NCBI GenBank assembly: GCA_018697195.1
Contig: CM031857.1
Coordinates: forward strand, 62,316,069 to 62,380,068
DNA length: 64,000 nt
Source: Certhia americana
Taxonomy: Eukaryota; Chordata; Aves; Passeriformes; Certhiidae
Direction of reading: 5' to 3'
The notes below the pieces were generated by a model that did no database searches, was not told the origin of the DNA, and saw nothing but the letters and a program-made list of their open reading frames with translations. The position numbers were made by a program, and so were the translations under genes. Numbering within the stretch: the stretch's first letter is position 1; every line of letters begins with the position of its first letter. This document shows positions 57,522-64,000 of this stretch, one piece after another.

Positions 57522-60500
57522 TTGTGGTCAGGTTTTCAGGATTAAAACGATACCTGAAAATAAGAGAAAAATAAAGCATATGTATTGTGACACTTACCTT
57601 GGGAGCACTGCAATGACATGGCTGAGACTTCTTTCTTGTAGTGCAGCAATCATAAACAACATGCTACAGAAGTTTTAGGTACTCTCTTGTCTCTGTTTTG
57701 ATTAAAACCATAAAGATTGATTTTCTATTAATGGCCTATAAATTTAATTGACACACAGTGTCATTCTGGGTAGTTTTCTGTTAACGAATAGTCTAATAGT
57801 CTAAGCCTCATAATGATTTAAACAAATTTATGCTACATAAGTTTTTCTGTCACTTCATCATCATTATTTCTGTTCGCTTTTCAAAAATATTGCAGAGTTC
57901 CAGTATGCCATCTCTAGTTCCAGTTGTTATAACTTCTGTCCTGAAGACTATACAGAGAGTATGTCTTGGTGCATGAATTTACCTATCCTTCTATAGGCTT
58001 ATATGGCTCAAAGCAAGATTATAAATTTGTACTTTCATTTATCTCTTCAGCAGAAGAAAAAATGCATGAACGTTTTTAGTTTCTACAAGTGCCTATTCTA
58101 ATTAACCATTCCCATAAGAAAAAGTACATTATACATGGATGTTCTTTGGGTTTAGGATACTTGCATTGGCTGTGGCTAGAGCAGTATGTTTCAAAAATAG
58201 ATTATTTTTGTGTGTACTAGCATATGTAAATATTGTCAGTACATCTTAAATCCTATCTCCTAAGTATTTTTTTGGTTTGGTTTGGTTGGTTGATTTGTTT
58301 TCCTCTTTATTAATTAAAAAATAATTTTACTTCATTAGAAGCAGTCATGTTGCATTTTTTTTTTTTTTCTCAGAAACCAATGTCTCATGTTGAATTTACA
58401 ACACCAGTTTTAGCATTTAGCTGAGAATTATGGAGACGGTAATAAATTATCCTATAAAATAAAGACCATCATTGACTCTAAAGTTAGCATATATGTATCA
58501 AAATTATGGAGCATATATTCTCAATGTACTGGGTTGAACATGTATAACAATTATACTGATTAATTAAATAAAAATATATACTAATTTATACTACCCATTG
58601 GGGTTAAAGGACAACGTATGATTTATTTACTGGGAAACTGTTTTAGTTCACTGTATAAACTATTCTTTTATTTATGTGTATGCAGATTGCTGCATGTCAG
58701 TGAACTGTTTTTATAATAATATCCATGGATTGACTTGAGAGACATGAATGAATGATTTCAAGTTGTGTTACAGCAGTTCTAGGTGTTTGGCTGTGCAAAT
58801 GAAATTAGCAGCTCATAGTGTAATGCCAAAAGTCATTGCGGAACTAGAAGTGATCCGCTGTGAAAAAGCAACAGTAAGTATACTCCAGGTCAGGAAACTT
58901 AGAACTGAACTTTAATCCTGGTTCATCTTCCTATTCATTCTTTAGCCTTTTTGTTGTAAGTGATGTAGATGCTTAAAAATCAATGTAATATTGAGTAATT
59001 TGGACATGTTTTGATAAAAACACCTGTTTTCAAGTTAAGCTAGTTTCTATGCTCACCTTCATACACGTAAACTACAGCTTTTTGGATAACATTTTTTTTT
59101 CCCCTCCAGATATATGTATCCCACTGAGAGCCTCATTTGGTTCTTCTGCTTTTTCTTGGTGATTCATTCTCAAATCTCTTGGAGATTACATTCTCTCAAA
59201 GTCTATATTCTTAGATGTTCCACCTTTATATCTGGTGATTTCATATACACCTGAGACTAAAATCATTCACATTTGTTTTAAAAGATAGACTCTGTAAAGT
59301 ACTGTAAGGAATTTCCCCCATTAGGATAGGTTATTTACTTGTACAGTATTTCCAAACCTTACCCTTAAAAATACACATTCTTTGATGTGGAGGTAGGTGA
59401 TTCAATGATAGAATAAATCATGAAAGAAGAAGGCTAAAGTCCAAAACCCGGAAATCAAGAGATACTTACTTTTCAAGTCTGTGTATCCATAGGATATTTT
59501 AATAAGGTTTTGTGAGGACTCTGGTGACACTGCTTCCCTAAGTAAACTTCCTGTTGATGTGCCCAGCCTTCTTGGCTTTTAGAAACATCTTTTAAACCTT
59601 CAAATTACTTAGTTCTGGAAGATAAATTTTATAACTTCAGGGAACTAAGAAAGATGAACTCTAAAAGTTCTTTGTCTATGGGAAGAACAGCTACTCTGCA
59701 AGGGCTCAAAGCTCTTTTCATTTAGTGCTGGGAACATAGTTAAACCAACCAAGGCAAATCTCAGCCATGTTCTCACACTGCTGAACAACTTCCTAGAGAG
59801 GGAGAAATTCTGCAGGAGTTTCTATGTCAGTGCTTGCCTTCTTCAAAGCTTGTGATACAGCTCAGCTAAAGACACCCTATCTGAGCTGAGCGCAAGTTGC
59901 ATGCAGAATAGAATAGACTGAGAATTTCTGCTGCAGGTTGAGGTGGAAAAAATTTTGTAATATAACAAAATACATTTTGTAGGGCAGGTTTCACGAAACA
60001 GAAATAAATTAAAATTGGCTGATACCCTAATTTCTACAAAAGCAAATTTTAAAATCTGTGGGTACTGTTTAGTCCTATGTTTGAAGCTTTTACCCCATTA
60101 CTCCATTCCAGAAAGACTCCAAGGTCACTAATAATCCTTGAAAAGTACTTCTACCTACTTGAGCTAGGTCATGCCAGCTGTCTGTTCCCTCAGGGCCAGG
60201 CTGCCAAAACAAGAACTCAGAAAGAATGCTTCCATAATTTAGGTTCAGAAAAGGACACACTAGACAGCCTGCACACTTTTAAGAGTTTCTAAGGATAGTT
60301 TATAAATTCACATATACTTGGATGACGAATGTCTTACTGTTATCCAGTCACTTGCAATCAGACTTAGATCAATTAAAGTTAAGGAACGTGTAGCTTATCC
60401 CTAGAGCATTCCTTGTAAGCATATTGTAATGGGCTAATATAAATTCTGCAGAACTCTTGCAAAAATTAAACTAAATCATGGTACTATTTTTTGTCCAGAT

Positions 60501-60592
60501 TCAACATTTACATTTCAAATCTTACAAATGAAGCCAAATGTTTCCCTCCTTTCTCTAAAACATTTTATTCCAGGCCAATACTGACCTTTAAA
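57522..60592. other. Unique AT-rich DNA with one weak exon candidate
   Basis: About 3 kb of AT-rich sequence with a GGTTT patch at 58268-58292 and T-runs near 58357-58370 and 59091-59102. No gene can be called. A short open stretch with splice-like edges lies at 58774-58873. Confidence 0.4.
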
Positions 60593-61190
60593 TTAGAATG
60601 ATAGAATAATTTATGTTGGATAGGACCTCTAGAGGTCATCTAGTTTATTCCCCTTCACAAAGCATGGCTAACTTCAAAGTTAGATCCCACTGTTAAGTGT
60701 CTTGTTCCACTGACTCTCTGAATAAGCTGTTCCAGTGTTTAAATACTTCCTGTGGAGAATTTTGCTCTGATACCTAGTAATAATTTTTCCCTTGCTTCAA
60801 CTTCTGACCTTGACCTTTTATCCTTTCACTGTGAACACCAATAAGTCTGTCTCCTTTGTGACCTCCCATTAAGTACTCAAAGTCAGAAGTCTTGACAGAC
60901 ATCCCTCTTTAGTTTCACCACTTCTCTCAGTGTCTCCTGTGTGTCAAATGCCTGAGCCCCTGACCCTCTCCATGAGTATTCTGGACTCTCAGTATCTTTC
61001 TTGTAAGCCCAGAACCGGAGGCAATATGACACAGACTTGGCTCACACAGGTGCCTCACATAGGTTAATAATCTTTACTTTCAACCTGAAGGCTGTACTCT
61101 TACTAGTAGGCTAATATGTCACAAAGTTGTGCTGCTGATGTATACTGAAATTCTTGTTCACTACCGTACACAAGACCTTTTCTAAAATGT
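60593..61190 (-). mobile_element. Old CR1 LINE, 3' part
   Basis: Begins with a reversed CR1 tail (AGAATGATAGAATAATTTAT, then GGACCTCTAGAGGTCATCTA near 60625). It continues with AAGCTGTTCCAGTGTTTAAA near 60724, TTTTTCCCTTGCTTCAACTT near 60784 and CTTTCTTGTAAGCCCAGAAC near 60996. These match the order of the ORF2 C-terminal region of other CR1 copies in antisense. It is diverged and interrupted by many changes. Confidence 0.85.
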
Positions 61191-61611
61191 TGTTTTGCAG
61201 TGAGAGTGGTTAGTGTGTGAGACTGGAAAGCATTTGGTTCATTAAGCTTATTATGTCAAGGATCTTTTATAAGGTAAAGTAACAGGGAAAGAGAAAACAC
61301 ACAGACACACAAACCTGATAAGTGACAAACAAGAAAATAACGAAGATCAAAACACTACAGCTGCTAATTAATGGACTGTTAAAAAACACAAGGCACAGAT
61401 TTAAGAGAGAAAATCTGAGTTGTGCAACAGATAAGAGGGGGAATTTATAGCACCATGAATAGTATGGATTTTGAGAGGGGACTGTGGGACTATGCAAAGC
61501 TTATTATGGAGTATAGATGAAGGATTGAGGTAGGGAAAAACAAGAATAAATAGGAAAGAAAAAGAGGAGGAGAATTGAGAGAAGAATAAAAGGGGCCTTT
61601 TGTGCATAAGT
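61191..61611. other. Unique DNA
   Basis: No gene is recognised. A purine-rich stretch lies at 61545-61590. Confidence 0.4.
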
Positions 61612-61616
61612 TGGTA
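61612..61616 (+). repeat. Target-site duplication TGGTA, left
   Basis: A perfect 5-bp match to 62178-62182 on the other side of the LTR. Confidence 0.8.
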
Positions 61617-62177
61617 TGCAATGGGTTGACCTTGCCTGGGCACTGGGTGCCCGTTGTGCCACTCTATCATTCCCCTTCCTAGAGGGATAGGGGGAAGAGA
61701 GTAAGATAAAAAACTACTAGTAGGTTAAGATAAGGCAGTTTACTAAACTAAAAAAAAGACAAGCAAAAGCTGGCACATGCATAAGCAAAGGGAAAAGTTA
61801 ATCTCTGCTTCCCATGCGTAAACAATGTTCAGACACTTCCCAGGAAGCAGGGCTTCAGCATGCATAGCCACTGCTCTGGAAGGCAAACTCTACGGATTAA
61901 TGAATAACACTCTCCCTCCCCACCAATTGCCCCTCTCCCTTAGCTTTTATATCTTAGCTGACATCACTTGGTATGGAATATCCCTTTGGTTAATTTGGGT
62001 CAGATAGTCTGGTTATTTCTCCTTCCAGGATATTGCCCACTCTCAGCCCTTTGATAGTGGTGGGGGGAATGTTAGTGGGACAGTCCTGCTCAGCAGTAGC
62101 CAAAACATTGGTGTGGTATCAACAACCTTCCAGTTACCACAGCAAAGCACAGCACTGTCTCAATTAGACCCAATACA
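61617..62177 (-). mobile_element. Solo LTR, ERVL-like family A relative
   Basis: A 561-bp solo LTR that starts TGCAATGGGTTGACC and ends ACCCAATACA. It is flanked by TGGTA on both sides. Read in reverse it has the family A blocks: GCTGAGCAGGACTGTCC (complement near 62080-62096), GGAATATCCCTTTGGTTAAT (61976-61995), a TATA region in AGCTTTTATATCTTAGCTGA near 61941 and ATAAGGCAGTTTACTAAAC near 61731. Its outer end resembles a second subfamily. The 5-bp duplication fits an ERVL-type integrase. Confidence 0.9.
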
Positions 62178-62182
62178 TGGTA
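62178..62182 (+). repeat. Target-site duplication TGGTA, right
   Basis: This is the right copy of the duplication. Confidence 0.8.
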
Positions 62183-62269
62183 CCACACAGTTCTGCCACG
62201 TAACCCAGATTGCTAATATAGGACTGATTCATGAAGTATACAGTGCAATGACAGATTTTAAAATGTTAA

Positions 62270-62680
62270 CATTTAAAATCTGGTGGTCCCACCAATTATG
62301 TTCATTCTTATATACAGACTATCCAAACCATCTGTCATAAATCTGGCTGTAAAAATACCGTGTAATACCTTGCTAAGTTCACAGAGAATGATATTCCCAT
62401 CTCTTACCTCATCTACAGAGCCAGAGGTTTCATCCCAGAAGAAAATCAGGCTGGTCAAGCAGTGTTGAGCCATACAGTTGTTTCCAATCACTTTAAACCT
62501 GAACATGGCTTTCAGTTCTGCAGTTCCTGGGAATCTCCTTCTTCCTTTTTGATGCTCAGCATGACTTTTGCCTTTATGCAGAAATTAGAGGTTGTCCTAG
62601 TTGTCACCACTTTCAAAATGATGAGAGCAGCTTGCAATAATATCAAACAGCTTTGTCAGAAGTGTTAGACATGAGAAGAA
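62270..62680 (-). pseudogene. CR1 LINE fragment, RT finger and palm region
   Basis: The minus-strand frame 62506-62273 reads CLTSLIFFWDETSGSVDEVR (family CLTNLI.FYDE.TGLVDEGR) and then a degraded LCELSKVLHGIFT where functional copies have LDF.KAFDTV. The catalytic aspartate of that block is lost. Upstream in the element (62510-62670), TTCCTGGGAATCTCCTTCTT and CAGCTTGCAATAATATCAAA match the antisense of the preceding RT segment. Both ends are truncated. Confidence 0.82.
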
Positions 62681-63229
62681 TCAAATTCAAATGTACAGCA
62701 GTAATTAGACAGTTGTTAATAATAAGCAGATAGAAAGATGTTTAATAAGTTCTTCTACAACTGCCATGGCATGTATTACAGTACATGCATAAAATGATTT
62801 GTCATTAATCTTAATAAACAGAAAATGCCATAGAAAGTGTGTGCCAGGTTCAATTAAAATGTCCTGAAGTTGTCAGAAAACCACATCCCTGAAAACCTCA
62901 GTGAGAGGTTATCTCCTCTAAGTGTGTAAAATACACAATCACAGTATGACAGCTGAGGCTGAAAATAAATACAGAGGCAGAAGACAGGGACCCTTGAGCT
63001 ATAAAAAATTACGGCCATTTGCTGATGAGCTTGAATTCCACCTGGAGAGAAACCAGTTTTAGAGCACAACAAAAGCAATGTGTATGAGTTAACCAGATAG
63101 GTGAAGTGCTGCTGCCAGAAAGATATAGCAGGAATCCCCTGTTAAAGTTTCTTGAAGTAAGGTAGGAAAAAAACAGTACCTTCTGTTAAATCCTTGGCAA
63201 AGACTGCACATAACTGTATACTAATATGG
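62681..63229. other. Unique AT-rich DNA
   Basis: No gene or transposon is recognised. Confidence 0.45.
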
Positions 63230-63825
63230 TGTGCTAGTTTTAACTAGCAGGGAGTTAATATTTTTCTATAGTAGCTATTATGGGACTATGCTTTGCATTT
63301 GTGCTGAAAATTGTTGATAATAAAGAGATGTTTAACTATTGCTTATACAGTGACAAGGCCTTTTCTGCTTCTTACACCACTTCTCCAGTGAGAGAGTGTG
63401 CACTTATGCACTGAGGGTGCATAAGAAATTGGGAAGCAACACAGCCAGGACAGCTGACCCCAACAGGCAAAATTTCATACCACATGACATCATATTCAGC
63501 ATATACAGCTGGGAGAAGGAAGAGAAAATGTGGGGGGGAACACTTGGAATGATGGCATTTTGTCTTCCCGTGTCACCATTACAGATTATGGAGTCCTGCT
63601 TTCCTGGGGTAGATGAATGCCTGCCTGCCCACGGGAAGTGGAGACTGAATTCCTTGTTTTGCTTTACTCATGTATGTGGCTTTTGTATTATTTATTAGTG
63701 TCTTTATCTCAGCACACAAATTTTCTCTGTTTTTGTCTCTCCCAATTCTCTCCCTCATCCCACCAGGTGGTATTGAGAAAACATGTGCGTGGGTCTCAGT
63801 TGATAGCTGGGGTTGAACCATAATA
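63230..63825 (+). mobile_element. Solo LTR, ERVL-like family A, full length
   Basis: About 596 bp, starting TGTGCTAGTTTTAACTAGC and ending near GGTTGAACCATAATA. All family landmarks are present: TAGTAGCTATTATGGGACTA near 63271, AAGGCCTTTTCTGCTTCTTA near 63355, ACAGCCAGGACAGCTGACCC near 63441, a decayed TATA (CAGCATATACAGC) near 63498, CTGCCCACGGGAAGTGG near 63625 and the CTTTATCTCAGCAC block near 63702. The terminal CA has decayed and no clear target-site duplication remains. Confidence 0.9.
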
Positions 63826-64000
63826 TATACCAGAAGCAGAGCTGGCTTTAGTCTTTTGACTGGCTGTTAATTTTGATGCTGTAGCACCCTCAGGTGTATC
63901 CCACCTGACACCAATGAGCTGTGTATATCCTGTTTATTAAAATGGTCCCTACCTTGAACCTTTCTATAGTTAGTAGAATTTCTGTCTGAATTCTCTCATC
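63826..64000. other. Unique DNA to the window end
   Basis: No gene or repeat is recognised. Confidence 0.4.

Noticed and set aside
1..64000. Bacterial or phage features: operons, ribosome binding sites, CRISPR arrays, tRNA or rRNA genes
   Set aside because: Nothing supports them. CR1 and ERV content indicates vertebrate nuclear DNA, and no regularly spaced direct repeats with unique spacers occur.

Overview
The window looks like non-coding nuclear DNA from a bird, probably a passerine. No protein-coding gene, rRNA, tRNA or CRISPR array can be supported. The evidence is the repeat content: at least fourteen CR1 LINE fragments, several with the avian 3' tail (octamers of the ATTCTRTG type) and recognisable pieces of the CR1 endonuclease/reverse-transcriptase ORF2, plus about fifteen long terminal repeats (LTRs) of endogenous retroviruses (ERVs), mostly solo LTRs of families that resemble avian ERVL and ERVK elements. 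The unique DNA between them is AT-rich, full of poly-A/poly-T and dinucleotide tracts, and closed by frequent stops in all frames. It reads like an intergenic gene desert or a very large intron. No repeat database was searched, so class labels such as ERVL-like or ERVK-like are from memory of the families.

Layout. 1-15 kb: mostly unique AT-rich DNA with an ERVK-like LTR (about 236-640), an ERVL-like solo LTR (2870-3466), a (GGGAA)n tract, a short CR1 tail (8.3 kb) and a weak ERV-like patch (12.7-13.1 kb). 15-23 kb: a dense repeat cluster with a compound AT/GT/CA microsatellite, an ERVL-like LTR (15979-16850), a CR1 fragment, another LTR (18072-18597), a CR1 tail and a 2.5-kb CR1 carrying ORF2 remains. 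A 1.27-kb LTR is nested in that last CR1 with a 5-bp target-site duplication. 24-31 kb: a CR1, a solo LTR with 5-bp TATTT duplications (25344-26061), and an internally deleted minus-strand ERV (27228-28666) that keeps a tRNA-Lys-type primer binding site, a gag-like remnant and both LTRs. Two more CR1 pieces follow. 31-40 kb: unique AT-rich DNA, an ancient CR1 endonuclease fragment and an LTR fragment with an expanded AATAAC-like repeat. 40-46 kb: a GC-richer block of unknown nature, two LTRs and a CR1. 46-57 kb: an LTR with a duplicated motif in its putative U3, and a pair of CR1s in inverted orientation. 57-64 kb: a (TA)n tract between direct repeats, an old CR1, a solo LTR with TGGTA duplications, a CR1 RT fragment and a final LTR in opposite orientation.

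Nothing here works together as a pathway. The window is a record of successive retrotransposon insertions. The points most worth checking are the nested LTR-in-CR1 insertion, the deleted ERV with its primer binding site, the inverted CR1 and LTR pairs that could form double-stranded RNA, and one weak candidate exon near 58.8 kb. I did not find a previously undescribed biological system.
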